DNA of 64,000 nucleotides from Siphonodentalium dalli (taxonomy: Eukaryota; Mollusca; Scaphopoda; Gadilida; Siphonodentaliidae). Every line of letters begins with the position of its first letter. Within the stretch, counting starts at the first letter, position 1. A program made the translations under genes and the position numbers. Shown piece after piece: positions 31,585-43,289 of this stretch. The stretch covers positions 171,936,310 to 172,000,309 of the forward strand of contig CP136064.1 in NCBI GenBank assembly GCA_032622095.1. Direction: 5' to 3'. The notes beneath the pieces are model-generated. The model worked only from the letters and a program-made list of their open reading frames with translations, was not told where the DNA came from and searched no databases.

Positions 31585-32103
31585 ATCCCTAGTTACCTGT
31601 GCAATTTGCATATAAAATGATGTCATGAAAGTAGTACTAACCTAATAAAGCTACTTTGACCTAATAAAGCTACATTGACGTAATAAACATAACGTTTATT
31701 AGGCAGACTTTATGCAGGCAATAGAGGCAGTGAGAGGTGGATAAGTATAGACATTTAATGCTGCACCAGCACAGCTCCCGTATGAAAGGGATAATCCTCG
31801 GAAATGAGAAATATTTCTATTTTCATGTTTGCAATTTCATTTACTCCCAATTTTATGTACGTATGTTGCAAGAAGCAATAATATGATTATAATGTTATGC
31901 TATACCATGTATTTTAATTATTCACCATTTTTAGCTCAACTTGACAAATTCAAGTTGAGCTATTGCCAATGGTTGGCATCTGCTGTGTGTGGTGTGTCCA
32001 TTCATCAACAATTTCCTTCAGCACACCCGACTTGCCACACCACTCTTTGATCATCACCAAACTTCAAATGGATCTTTGGGGTAACCTCTAGATGGAACCT
32101 TCG
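31585..32103 (+). repeat. 519-bp tandem duplication, unit 2
   Basis: Near-identical to unit 1. Units meet at CTTCG/ATCCCTAG. After unit 2 the pearl-like element continues (ATTTTTATCATTTAAAAATA), which unit 1 does not. Confidence 0.93.
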
Positions 32104-32430
32104 ATTTTTATCATTTAAAAATATGGCCACCAGCAGCCATCTTTGATTTCAAATTTTAATAATTTGGTACATCCTGTAGCCCGCATTTATTGTAGAATTG
32201 TTCTGAAAAGTTACAGGCGTGTTTAGGATCTCCTCCAGATGAGAGATATGAAATTTGAACGATTTTCAATGAAAAACAAGGCCGCCGGAATCAATCTTGA
32301 ATATTACATGTACTCTTTGCACCAGTCTTTGCACGACTAAATCCTTTGGCACACTAGACCACATCCCTCATTTGATTTCACCAAACTCTTTTGGGTGACA
32401 ATGCCAGTGGCCATCTTGGATTTGGCGTTT
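32104..32430 (+). repeat. Pearl-like tandem units, truncated
   Basis: The unit pieces ATATGGCCACCAGCAGCCAT, CTACAGGCG-like and CGACTAAATCCTTTGGCACA mark it as the core of the AGCTCAACTT family starting in the duplicated block. The right terminus is missing. Confidence 0.7.
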
Positions 32431-32671
32431 TAATCCAGGGTTCATACTCCAAATGAAATGTGTTTAAATTTCTATCCACTCCTTTAAAAAGATACTTCCT
32501 TTAAAAGTACTTAAAAATCAATCACTATCCTTGAATAGTATTTAACTTCCACATATAATGAGTCGCATGGGTCAATTTATTGGAAATCTCAAGCAAAAGC
32601 TGCAATGTCATTCAGCCAATATTAATATTTGTGATATCGGTTGCAATCCGGATGTCACACCTCAGCAAAAT
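32431..32671. other. Unassigned intergenic DNA
   Basis: Nothing recognised. Confidence 0.5.
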
Positions 32672-32679
32672 GTTATCAG

Positions 32680-32932
32680 CAAGCCTTGAAATAGTGTGTC
32701 TGTCATTTGCAGTTGAGGTCCCCAGAGGGTGAATTTAGTGATGCTACCCCGCATAGTGGGCTAGCATCACCAAATTCACCCTCTGGGAACCTCATTCTGC
32801 TGAAGTGTAAGCAGAATGAGGTCCACAGAGGGTGAATTTGGTGATGCTGGCCTGCTATGCAGGGTAGCATCACTAAATTCACCCTCTGGGGACCTCATTC
32901 TGCAAATGACAGACACACTATTTCAAGGCTTG
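32680..32932. mobile_element. Palindromic MITE (GAATGAGGTCC family), 253 bp, perfect TSD
   Basis: The TIR starts CAAGCCTTGAAATAGTGTGT at both ends, and the TSD GTTATCAG is perfect (32672-32679, 32933-32940). It is two hairpin modules head to head with the short spacer CTGAAGTGTAAGCAG. Confidence 0.92.
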
Positions 32933-32940
32933 GTTATCAG

Positions 32941-33200
32941 TGAATGTGGTCACATGCCGGCAAGCGTAAGTCTAAACTAATAGTGCAGTTTAAAATGTTT
33001 CCTGCCAGAAAATGCATTTTTAGTCACATTTGGGCGAAAAAGTTTGAATTGATATAAAAGCTGTGAAAGGAAATAAGTATAAAGAATAGTGTTAACTATG
33101 GAAGAAAGAGATAGACATGAGTTCATTTCACCATTTTGAACACTAGAGTGATGTGTTTATTGTAGGTTACGATAGTAAAATAGTCTTTAAAAACTCTTTA
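32941..33200. other. Unassigned intergenic DNA
   Basis: Nothing recognised. Confidence 0.5.
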
Positions 33201-33403
33201 CTAGCCCTCTGAGAAAAGGGGGGGGGGGGTATACTGTTTTGCACCTGTCCGTCTTGTGAGTGCGTCCCTACATCTGTCCATCCAATGTTTGTTCATGTCA
33301 CAACTTGAACAGTAGTGCTCAGATCTCAATGAAATTTAGCATGAATGTTCACACATTTATGAGGACATTCAATGGTGCGGCGCGTTCAATCATTTTGTAT
33401 AGG
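33201..33403 (+). repeat. Fragment of a GGGGGTATACTG / GTCC-type repeat
   Basis: A G run followed by TATACTGTTTTGCACCTGTC, ACTTGAACAGTAGTGCTC and ATGTTCACAC segments, related to 36616-37045. It is cut by the start of the AGCTCACCTGAG element. Confidence 0.65.
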
Positions 33404-34275
33404 TTTTTAGCTCACCTGAGACGAAGTCTCCGGTGGAGCTATAGTCATCACTCCTCGTCCGTCCGTCCGTCTGTCTGTCCGTCCGTCTGTCCGTCCATCA
33501 ACTTTTTTTAAAAACATCTTCTCCTCTGAAACCATCATACCAAATTGGTTCATATTTGGTGTGGATGTTCCCTAGGTGACTCTCATTCAGATTTGTTCAA
33601 ATGAGGTCACTGGGTCAAATAGTTGCGAAACCAGGGCCATAATTCTATTCCTCCACAGTAATTCTTACAACAACTTCTTGTCCATAACCATTGTGCCGAT
33701 TTAGCTAATATTTGGTATGGAGGGTCCTTGGGTGACTGGTGTTCAGATTTGTTCAAATGAGGTCACCCGGTCAATTAGTTGAGAAACCAGGGCCATAACT
33801 CATAGTAATTCTTACAATGACTTCTTCTACAAAAATATTGGGCCGAATTAGCTTATATTTGGTACTGAGGGACCTTGGGTGACTGGGAATCAGATTTGTT
33901 CAAATTGGGTCACTGTGTCAATTAGGGGCAGAGCCAGGGACATAACTCTAAAAACCAAAAAATTACATTTTTGCATTTTGATCATATTTGGGGTGGATGT
34001 TCCCTAGGTGACTGTCATTAATATTTGTTCAAATGAGGTCACTGTGTCAAACAGTTGCGAAACCAGGGCCATAACTATATTCCTCCTTGGTAATTCTTAT
34101 AACGACTTCTTGTCAATAACCATTAAGCCGATTTAGTTTATATTTGGTATGTGGGGTCATTGAATGATTGGGGTTCAGATTTGTTCAAATGGGGTCACTG
34201 GGTCAAATAGTGGTGGAGCCAGGGCCATAATTCCCCAAAAAATAATAAAAAATTCAGGAACTCCTTGATCAATTT
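33404..34275 (+). mobile_element. AGCTCACCTGAG hairpin element with five ~150-bp units
   Basis: The hairpin is AGCTCACCTGAGACGAAGTC, TCCGGTGGAGCTATAG, then (GTCC/GTCT)n, then tandem units with ATATTTGGT at 33553, 33706, 33853, 33984 and 34139, and CAGATTTGTTCAAATGAGGT. This family is common in mollusc genomes from general knowledge; its mechanism is inferred to be Helentron-like. Confidence 0.72.
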
Positions 34276-34384
34276 AACATACAATGAGATTAATGGCGTT
34301 ATCAATGAAGCACCCTTGTTGTTTATATTATCACTCAGTGGTCATTAAAATCAGATTAATTTCATTTTCTCAAAGAGTGCCTGG

Positions 34385-35515
34385 CATTTGTAGAATGAGG
34401 TTCCCAGAGGGTGAATTTAGTGACGCTATCCTACACAGCAGGCTAGCATAACCAAATACACCCTCTGAGAACCTTATTCCGCTTAGGCCTCATCTTCTGG
34501 GAAGTATCTAGAGTCTCAAGATCTCATTCTGCTTAGGTCTCATCTTCTGGGAAGTATCTATAGTATCAAATTTACATTGTTGTTAGTTAAATTTCCCTTC
34601 TAGGAAGTTTCTGTATCCCTTAATTTGCAGAAGATAAAATTCATGATTGAGGTGCCCAATGGGTGAACATCACCAATTTCAACTGGGGAACTTCAATCTT
34701 ATTCTAGGTCTTCCATAGCAGTTGAGGGCCTTATCAGAATGAGGTCCCCAGAGGGTGAATTTAGTGATACTAGCCCGCTGTGCAGGATAGCCTCACTAAA
34801 TTCACCCTCTGGGTACCTCATTCTGCAAATAACAGACAGACTATTTCAAAGCTTGATTCAAGGCTAGCATCACCAAATTCACCATTTGGGGACCTCATTC
34901 TGCTTAGGCCTCATCTTCTGGGAAGTATCTATAGTATCAAATTTACATTGTTGTTAGTTAAATTTCCCTTCTAGGAAGTTTCTATATCCCCTAATTTGCA
35001 GAAGATAAAATTCATAATTGAGGGGCCCAATGGGTGAACATCACCAACTTCAACTGGGGAAATTCAATTTTATTCTAGGTCTTCCATAGCAGTTGAGGAC
35101 TTTATCAGAATGAGGTCCCCAGAGGGTGAATTTAGCGTCACTAAATTCACCCTCTGGGGACCTCACTCTGCAAATGACAAACACACTATCACACTATTTC
35201 AAGGCTTGTTGTATAATACATTGTGTTGCTTGAGGCCAGGCATACACAATGTAGGAACAGACACGCTTTTTGTGATGCTATCCGGCACAGCAGGCTAGCA
35301 TCACCAAATTCACCCTCTGACGACCTCATTCTGCTTAGGTCTCATCTTCTGGGAAGTATCTATAGTATCAAATTTACATTGTTGTTAGTTAAATTTCCCT
35401 TCTAGGAAGTTTCTATATCCCCTAATTTGCAGAAGATAAAATTCATAAATGAGGTGCCCAATGGGTGAATATCACCAACTTCAACTGGGGAACTTAATTT
35501 TTATCCTTATCAGAT
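34385..35515 (+). repeat. Tandem or nested array of GAATGAGGTCC MITE modules
   Basis: Three copies of a module running from a GAATGAGGTCC hairpin through CATCTTCTGGGAAGTATCTA and AATTTACATTGTTGTTAGTT to GGGTGAACATCACCAA lie in a row (about 34385-34840, 34865-35215, 35275-35515). Open frames across them are repeat translation. Confidence 0.7.
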
Positions 35516-36505
35516 TTGTGAAAATGGGATCACAAAGTCAAATAAGGGCAGAGCAAGAGACTTAACTATTTCACTACATAGTAATTCTTAAAATATGTTT
35601 GCAAGAACTAATTGGCTTATATAGAATGGAATGTTCTTCCTTGACTGCAATTCAGATTTTTTTAATGGGGTCACCTGGTCAAATAGGGGCCAAGCGAAGG
35701 ACAGTTTCCCTCTTAATATGCTTCCTTCACAAGGACCATCAGGTCTATTTGACTGATATTTATGATATGTATGAAGGGTTCTTTGGTGTCTGGGATTCAA
35801 ATTTATTCAGATGGGGTCAGCAGGTTAAAAGGGTGGGACCAGGGACATAACTATATGTCTCTATAGTAATTCTTAAAATGTCTTCTCAAGGGATTTTGGA
35901 CTATTTTGCTTACATATAGTATGGAGGAATCAGGAAGATCCTTTAGTGACTGAGATACAGATTTGTTAAAATGAGGTCAACCTGTCAAGAAATGGCAGTC
36001 TATGGGGAGTTAACACTTTTGTGTCCAATAAAATCATAGAAATACCAAATTCATTAAAACATCTACCTTGGAACCACCTGACTGATTGGTCTGACATACA
36101 TGTATTGTGTTTTGGGTCCATGGATAATTGGGCTTCAAACATGTTTAAATGGTTTTAGAAAAAGGCGCTTGTGAGATTGGAAATTTCCAACAATTGAGAA
36201 AGTTTGAGGTGTCGGTTGTGAAATTCCAACCTAAGACTTGGGAGTCTGGATCCCGGTCGGGAGGGGACTTGTTGAGCTGGAGGAGGGGGGTGATCAGTAG
36301 TGTACAGTTGGCAATTTCAAGGTGGTTTTTTACCAAGCTACATACTTGAAGTCTCTCGAGCCACATATCCTGTTTAAATCTACTTCTTTTAAAGTGATTA
36401 TGAAAAGTGCTCACTGTTTTGGTCTCCAGAGTCCCAGTCTTATCAGTCTTCGCAGTCTGGTGAGCGACCCCACAGTCATTGACTGTCTTGTTTCATTCTA
36501 TAGTT
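35516..36505 (+). repeat. Inverted-duplicate repeat B, left copy
   Basis: Matches the reverse complement of 42385-43289 (and its continuation from 45223), about 950 bp. It includes CAGAGTCCCAGTCTTATCAG and GTGAGCGACCCCACAGTC. A third diverged copy is at 61967-62230. It carries the empty target site for the element at 43290-45222. Similar frames in both copies reflect the repeat and not a gene. Confidence 0.8.
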
Positions 36506-36615
36506 ACTCATATTTGTTTATATGGAAATACTGATTTTTGGTTCCATCTGTCTGAATATACCAGTCATAGGTTATGGATATGCCCACACTAGGCTGTATG
36601 CACCAGACAACAGTC

Positions 36616-37045
36616 CATCTATGGGGGTATACTGTTTTGCACATGTCCGTCCGTACGTCCGATGTCTGTTCATGTCATAACTTGAACAGTAGTGCTCGGA
36701 CCTCAATGAAATTAGGTATGGATGTTCACTACTATGAGGACATTAAATAGAGGTTTCCATCGTTTTGTTTGGATTTTCCATTCTAGAGTTATTCATCTTT
36801 GTTTATCTGGAAATAGTGGCTTTTTGGTCCGTCTGGTGTCTGTTCATGTCGTAACTTCAACAGTTGTGCTGCGATCTCAACCAAATTTGGTGTGGATGTT
36901 CACAACTATGAGGACATTAAATAGAGTGTTCCATCGTTTTGTTCGGATTTTCCATTCTAGAGTTATTCATCTTTGTTTATCTGGAAATAGTGGCTTTTTG
37001 GTCCGTCTGGTGTCTGTTCATGTCGTAACTTCATTGTTATATAAT
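36616..37045 (+). repeat. GGGGGTATACTG repeat with 174-bp tandem units
   Basis: After GGGGGTATACTGTTTTGCAC come two nearly identical 174-bp units (TGAGGACATTAAATAGAG at 36735 and 36909) and partial ones at each side. The 115-codon frame here is a translated tandem repeat. Confidence 0.78.
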
Positions 37046-37964
37046 ATGATTGGTGTGGTCTTCAGATAGCATAGATGCCTTCAGGTGGTGCACTTGCTTA
37101 ACAATTAAGTAGTTTTCTGTATATGATCATCTAAATTTCCACCTCCTGATAAAGCTCAGGCATCAAAACCCCTTAAGTGCTCTAGTTTTTTCAGTAATGT
37201 TCCGATAATGAAAAGCCTCTCTGCCTGATTTCTGAATATCTGAAGGCACAATCGTCTTATACAATGTCTATGTATGTTGCGCATTTGATACCATATAAAC
37301 TCATTGAACGTACTATTGCGATAGTGATTTGTTACACTTTCAAAGTCAAATACATCAAAGAAATATATACACACTGTCAGGAAACTGTTTCCGCTGATGT
37401 CAGCTGCGCGCTGCGGTTGTTAGTTAATTTGAAAAAGATGTCAAATGTGCCAACACGGATTGGTGACTCCCGACTAACATTATAATCACAAGTGAAGAAG
37501 ATGCGCATTAAATACAGAGTTCATCTGGAGTGATTTTCAGAAAAATAAGCAGACGACAGATAATAAAAGTGCAGAAGGATTCCTATTCATTGGTGGGAAA
37601 TGTTCAGATAATAAGATTAACAAACGACCTATATTTTTAACCTAATATCTGAACATTTCCTATGGGATAAGTACTTGTCAATGAGTATTTCCAATAGAGT
37701 GGGTTAATCCACATTGAATTATCTTGGATACCTTTGGCTCATGGTGATAATGCGAAAGGTGTAGTTTTCGTAGGTTCTGCGCACTTTTTCTTAGTTGCAA
37801 GTCTGTTAATTCTTGCACTCCTATCTCATCGTTAATATATATGTATAATTTAAACAAACCAAAAAATAAGAGGAATATACCAAATTTCCGTCGCTGTACA
37901 TCTACATGAGAACCAATACATAAAATATGTGTGGAAAGAAACATGCAGATGGTTATCTCAAAGG
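37046..37964. other. Unassigned intergenic DNA
   Basis: Two overlapping opposite frames at 37156-37485 have no recognised family. 37605-37665 contains ATCTGAACATTTCC motifs also seen at 40135, 40245 and 52287-52325. No gene supported. Confidence 0.5.
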
Positions 37965-37968
37965 TTAG

Positions 37969-38395
37969 AGATGCATTATCCGAATTTACGCCCCTAAGTT
38001 GCTATTTCTTTGGCTTCGGGGTAAAAAATATTTGATTTGAGTCGAGGAACCCACCCATCAAAGCTCAAGAGTGATCAGATATCAAGTTTTGAAGTTTTCT
38101 TGAGATGTGCAATTATTTGTGGCCCAGAAAGACATCGTCAAACGGGCGGTCTCGGACAAAATTGCGGATGAGATGGATATCTAAAATCCAGTGGTATTAA
38201 AACGGCCAAATTTTGTGATACTCAAGTGAAAATACGCCATATTTCATTAAATAATACGTTTTGGGAAATTTTATACCGTAGTTGACAGTGGTTAGCATTA
38301 TTTTGTTGCAATTAATCGATTCTGACAACTAAAGCATATTTTGAAGAAATGTTGTATCTTGATGATATGGGGACTGTCTGTTCGGATTGGTACCT
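37969..38395 (-). mobile_element. TTAA-type MITE (AGGTAC family), reverse copy
   Basis: The right end is GGATTGGTACCT followed by TTAA (38396-38399). The left flank is TTAG with AGATGCATTATCCGAATTTA. The interior carries GAGTCGAGGAACCCACCCAT as in the other copies. Confidence 0.8.
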
Positions 38396-38516
38396 TTAAC
38401 ATTTCGAGATAGATAACTGCAAAACCTATGAAAACTACAACTTTCATTGTAATAATTACTACACTCCACTTTGTGGTAATAATCTCTTCAGTTGAGCGTG
38501 TGTCTGCACATGTTAA

Positions 38517-38742
38517 CCCTTTCATGACTGAGCTTCCTGAAATGTTGCGAAAACGCTGTGCCAATGCATACTCTTTTATATGCGAGTCACCGATAGGGCG
38601 CCTCACATATATAAGAGAATGCATTGGCCTGACATTATTTACCTTGATCTTGTATGCTAGTGCATTCTCTTATATATGTGAGGTTGCGGTCTTTAATGGC
38701 ACATGGTCTTTAATGCTGCACCAGCACAGCTCCATGAAAGAG
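38517..38742 (+). mobile_element. TTAA-type MITE (CCCTTTCATGA family), copy 2
   Basis: Perfect TTAA on both sides (38513-38516, 38743-38746), ends CCCTTTCATGACTGAGC and GCTCCATGAAAGAG, and internal TTCTCTTATATATGTGAGG hairpins. Confidence 0.88.
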
Positions 38743-38928
38743 TTAATGCAGTGATCGATTGTAGATATGTTATAATATTGTTATAACATTGTTACCTAAA
38801 GCCTCCTGTTCATATGTACAACATTAACCCTTTCTTTACTGAATCGGTTCTACCATTCAGTTATAAAAGTATACATTAGAATGTCCAGGCAGTTATAGGT
38901 ATGTGGACCGGACCACCCAGGTTACTAC

Positions 38929-38985
38929 AGTAATGCCCTAAGTAATCGACTCCTTAAACACAGCAGAATTATGGGTAACTTTTCT
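38929..38985. mobile_element. Half of a mariner-like foldback MITE
   Basis: CAGTAATGCCCTAAGTAATC through AGCAGAATTATGGGTAACTT, then unrelated sequence. Only one arm remains. Confidence 0.7.
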
Positions 38986-39894
38986 CATTTCTTATTAAAA
39001 TGGCGATGTATTGATCAGGAATTGCACATTGAGATATTCCTCAATTCAGATAAAGCTTTAAAATCAGGACCGGTTTTCACCCATGTGACTGATTGAACCC
39101 ATGCCAACCTCGTCTTGCCAAGACTGCGATGATCTTATCCAAGGCAGGCCTTAAAGGGACGGGTGGCCCAAGGTTATAATTTAGAAATAACATTTATCAA
39201 GTTATGATAATTGCCTCAAGAATATACTACCGGGTACATGTAATAGTATAGCATAATGAATGCGATATTATCCGCGAAACACTTTGTGTCACAAAATGTA
39301 GGTCGAGTGTTGTTTAGTTTCTCACAAAAAGCATAGTGAATTGTTTATAAGCAGTCACGATATTGCGTCATTTCCTTATTTGGATTCGCGCGCATTGTAT
39401 GTCATTTGTAAACCCTTAATTTGGTGTGTACACGACTTACAACTCACAATCGTATCATTTGTAAATACCTCATTTGGTATTACCATAAGTTAGGAGAACA
39501 TACTAACTTGATTGAAAAATATTTATCTCTTTGCAAGAACAATGATATTATGTACACGTTTTCTGTCTGATAATGCATTTCCCAATCATGAAGTAACGTG
39601 GATCAGCTGGATTTTGAACTGACAGCAGGTAAAATGTGTCGATTAAAATAAAATTTGGCGTGATTGTTGATTGCGCCAATCATTTTATTTTGGCCTTCCA
39701 CAGCGCAACAGAACATTTTCATTGGACGATCCGATAGTTCCGAGTGTTTGTCTATAAACAAATGGTTTTGTAATGTTTTTGATGTTTGTTTATATAACAA
39801 AGTGTACAAACGTGAAATAACATGCAATCTACGCAATATTTATGATTTGTATAAGAACAAGATCTGTCTATTATATACTATTCTGTCTGTTTAT
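38986..39894. other. Unassigned intergenic DNA
   Basis: About 900 bp without a gene or repeat that I can name. The opposing frames at 39603-39927 overlap each other. Confidence 0.5.
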
Positions 39895-39914
39895 GGCGGT
39901 TTTAACATCTATAA

Positions 39915-40057
39915 GAGAATGCACTAAAAATAAAATATTTTTAGGCCAATGTATTCTCTTATATATGCGAGGCTCCCTATGGGAGACTCATATATATAAG
40001 AGAATGCATTGGCACAGGGTTTTCGCAAAATTTCAGGTCGTAACAGTCATAAAAGGG
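39915..40057 (-). mobile_element. CCCTTTCATGA-family MITE, partial
   Basis: The right end CATAAAAGGG is followed by TTAA (40058-40061). Internal CCAATGTATTCTCTTATATA and GAGGCTCCC hairpins are present. The left end is lost. Confidence 0.7.
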
Positions 40058-40061
40058 TTAA

Positions 40062-40827
40062 TAACTACTAGTCTCATTGATGAGTAGTTCCCTCACCAAA
40101 TGTTAAGAGAACAAGTTCAACAAACAGCTGAACTTATTATTTGAACATTTCCCTCCAAGGAATAGAATTCCTTCTGCACTGGTATTATCATTTCACCTGT
40201 CTGTATGATTCTGTGGTCTGCTTGTATCTTGCTACTTGAACTTATTATCTGAACATTTCCTTCCAATGAATGGCAATCCTGCACTTGTAATATCTGTTTG
40301 ACATTTTGTCATCTTCTTATATTTCCTTACCACTCTAGATCATGTTATGAATCTCTGCTCTTGAATAACATGTTCCTTAATAATGTACTTCACTGAAGGT
40401 GAAAGTCCCAACTTGAAATTGAATGTTTTTCTGTGACTTTTGTGAGCTGATACCACAATAAACACTTTCACCTGCATTGAAATACAGTATTTAGGAACAT
40501 AATCATAACAAAGACAGATATTCCCCACCTTATTTTTCGACATTATAAGGGTCCCTATCAAAACTTCAAAACGTTCCAAGGTTTTGTACTGATGGAATTT
40601 GATCTCTAATCGAGTAGCTATGACATGACATGATCTAACCACCCCTCCAGACAAGTAATAAACAATTGCAGTGTATATAACTGTAAATATATTTTCTGTT
40701 TTTCAAACAATGGTGCTGTTCTTGTGTTATGTTACATAATTTTTTGTTCAGGAATCATGTTTCTATATATTATTAAGAATAAATACATGACACTTGAGTC
40801 TTTATGTGTACAATTTTATACCCAGCC
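40062..40827. other. Unassigned intergenic DNA
   Basis: CTTATTATTTGAACATTTCC (about 40132) and CTTATTATCTGAACATTTCC (about 40243) are two copies of a short repeat. No gene seen. Confidence 0.5.
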
Positions 40828-40828
40828 C

Positions 40829-41010
40829 GCAAGCCTGTAAATAGAGTGTCTGTCATTTGCAGAATGAGGTCCCCATAGGGTGAATTTAGTGACGATATCC
40901 CGCATGGTGCACTAACGTCACCAAACTCACCCTCTGGGAACCTCATTCCGCTTGGGCCTCAACTGCTATGGGAGATCTGGGATCAGATTGAAGTTCCATT
41001 AGTCACCTCG
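40829..41010 (+). mobile_element. GAATGAGGTCC-family MITE fragment
   Basis: CAAGCCTGTAAATAGAGTGT, ATTTGCAGAATGAGGTCC and one hairpin module. The opposite end is not found. Confidence 0.65.
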
Positions 41011-41125
41011 ATTATGCATAATAAAATATATGCATAATGATCTTGCCAACAAGTGCATAATGTGATTTTTAATGCAAACACAATGTATCGGTTTCAAAAA
41101 TTGACATCAAGTGAGAATCACTTAA

Positions 41126-41477
41126 AGTGATGTGAAACACTCCGGTAGGGTGATCAAATCAGAAATGGATGATAATTTTGCTCAAAGTAGTTATTTTTAC
41201 AAATATTAAATCCAAATTAACAACACACACTGTCATTATAAAATATTAATCAAATTCAGTGACTCTCGATAGCGAAATCCTTTTCATTACTTTATCGCCG
41301 ATAGTTGTAAATATTTACCATTGAGCGTAGTTCACATGATGTTTTCTATGGAGTGGTATGGTCGATTTGCTTGAGATTTTTGACAATACTGTAGAATGCT
41401 ACATTCCTCCTGTTGGCATAGAGCCTGAATACTAACGTAACAGTTTAACACAACCAAACAAGTCCATAACATGTCCT
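41126..41477 (-). mobile_element. TTAA-type MITE (AGACAT...ATCACT family), reverse copy
   Basis: TTAA (41122-41125) then AGTGATGTGAAACACTCCGG. The far end is CAAGTCCATAACATGTCCT with TTAG (41478-41481). Confidence 0.8.
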
Positions 41478-41635
41478 TTAGATATTTCTAGAAGGGTCAA
41501 GTTCAACGCCACATTAATGACAATGATAGAGTTGTTGTTGATCTAGATTGAAATGTATAAACTTTCAAAAATTCAAGAACAAAAGTTTAAAATGTCCCTT
41601 ATGGGATAAATGTTTTGGCTTTTAACCCTTTCATA

Positions 41636-41880
41636 ATGGAGCTTTCCTGAAATTTTGCAAAAACCCTGTGCCAATGCATTCTCTTATATATGTGAGCCGC
41701 CCATTAGGTGCTTCGCATATATAAGAGAATGCATTGGCCTAACAATATTTACCTTGATCTTGTAAACCAGTTCATTCTCTTATATAAGCAAGGCTCCCTA
41801 TGGGAAACTTGCATATATAAGAGAATTCACTGGTACAGGGTTTTTAATGCTACACCAGTGCAGCTCCCATCATGAAAGGG
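41636..41880 (+). mobile_element. TTAA-type MITE (CCCTTTCATGA family), copy 4
   Basis: Perfect TTAA flanks (41632-41635, 41881-41884), ends CCCTTTCATAATGGAGC and GCTCCCATCATGAAAGGG. It has two internal hairpins built on ATTCTCTTATATA. Confidence 0.9.
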
Positions 41881-41910
41881 TTAAACTGGACCAAAATGGA
41901 GCATTATTAA

Positions 41911-42039
41911 CCCTTTCAGTGCCAAGTCCGATTTTTGTATCAACCCATATTTCCTTTATCATTTTTCAAATTTATTGATTATAATAATGTGATACATTGA
42001 CGGAAAGAGCTCCAAAAATCGGACTTGGCACCAAAAGGG
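41911..42039 (+). mobile_element. TTAA-type MITE (CCCTTTCAGTGCC family), monomer, 129 bp
   Basis: TTAA at 41907-41910 and 42040-42043. The TIRs are CCCTTTCAGTGCCAAGTCCG and its complement. The centre is asymmetric. A palindromic dimer of the same element is at 52848-53054 and a half copy at 54877-54931. Confidence 0.92.
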
Positions 42040-42043
42040 TTAA

Positions 42044-42384
42044 AGACAAGGGGGCTCCCAGTTTCAATATTTACCCAATATGTGTTCTTTTATAAGATAA
42101 TATCAAGGGGTGGGTACGTCTTGATGAGGGAAAAAATTGCATTGAAAAATAAGCAATACCATCAGTTTTCACAGGTTTGCATTGTTTTTGGCCCTCCATT
42201 ACCCCTGTGATGGCAATGTCAGCTCATATAATTCTTCTAGTACTTTAAATGGTATGAATATTGAAAGATATACAGATTACTTGTATCATTGTATGATGTT
42301 CATCCTTGGGCGAGACAGGTATGGAAATACTGGGACCTGCTCATAATAAAAAGCTAAGTAATTGAATATAACTTGCTCAATATT
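42044..42384. other. Unassigned intergenic DNA
   Basis: Nothing recognised; one short random open frame. Confidence 0.5.
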
Positions 42385-43289
42385 AAACAAGACAGTCAAT
42401 GACTGTGGGGTCGCTCACCAGACTGCAAAGACTGATAAGACTGGGACTCTGGAGACCACAACAGTCAGTACTTTTCATAATCACTTTAAAAGAAGTAGAT
42501 TTAAACAGGATATGTGGCTAGAGAGACTTCAAGTATGTAGATTGGTGAAAATCCACCTTCAAATTACCAACTGTACACTACTGATCACCCCCCTCCTCCA
42601 GCTCAACAAGTCCCCTCGCGACCGGGCTCCAGACTCCCAAGTCTTAGGTTGGAATTTCACAACCGACACCTCAAACATTCTCAATTGTTGGAAATTTCCA
42701 ATCTCACAAGCGCCTTTTTCTAAAACCATTTAGACATGTTTGAAGCTCAATTATCCATGGACCCAAAACACAATACATGTATGTCAGACTAATCAGTCAG
42801 GTGGTTCCAAGGTAGATGATTTAATGAATTTTCCCCATAGCCCACCATTTCTTGACAGGTTGACCTCATTTTAACAAATCTGAATCTCAGTCACTAAAGG
42901 ATCCTCCTGATTCCTCCATACTATATGTAAGCTAAATAGTCCAACCTCTCTTGAGAAGACATTTTAAGAATTACTATAGAGACATATAGTTATGTCCCTG
43001 GTCCCACCCTATTTAACCTGGTGAACAAATTTGAATCCCAGACACCAAAGAACCCTTCAGACATATCATAAATATCAGTAAAATATTTGTGGTCCTTGTG
43101 AAGGAAGCATATTAAGAGGGGAAACTGTCCTTCGCTTGGCCCCTATTTGACCAGGTGACCACATTTAAAAAAATCTGAATTGTAGTCAAGGAAGAACATT
43201 CCATGCTATATAAGCCAACTAGTTCTTGCAAACATATTTTAAGAATTACTATGTAGTGAAATAGTTAAGTCTCTGGCTCTGCCCTTATT
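42385..43289 (-). repeat. Inverted-duplicate repeat B, right copy
   Basis: Reverse complement of 35545-36505. It is broken after CTCTGCCCTTATT by the element at 43290-45222 and resumes there with TGATTCTGTGATCCCATTTT. The 123-codon frame at 42362-42733 is a translation of this repeat. Confidence 0.8.

Noticed and set aside
31310-32050. Pair of nearly identical 73-codon genes
   Set aside because: They arise from the 519-bp tandem duplication of repeat DNA.
36722-37069. 115-codon repetitive protein
   Set aside because: Translation of 174-bp tandem repeat units.
37156-37374. Minus-strand 72-codon frame with a plausible composition
   Set aside because: No match that I can name, and an opposite-strand frame overlaps it. 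It is left as unassigned.
42362-42733. 123-codon frame conserved in an inverted copy (36145-36414)
   Set aside because: The similarity extends beyond the frame over the whole repeat, so it reflects repeat copies and not coding constraint.
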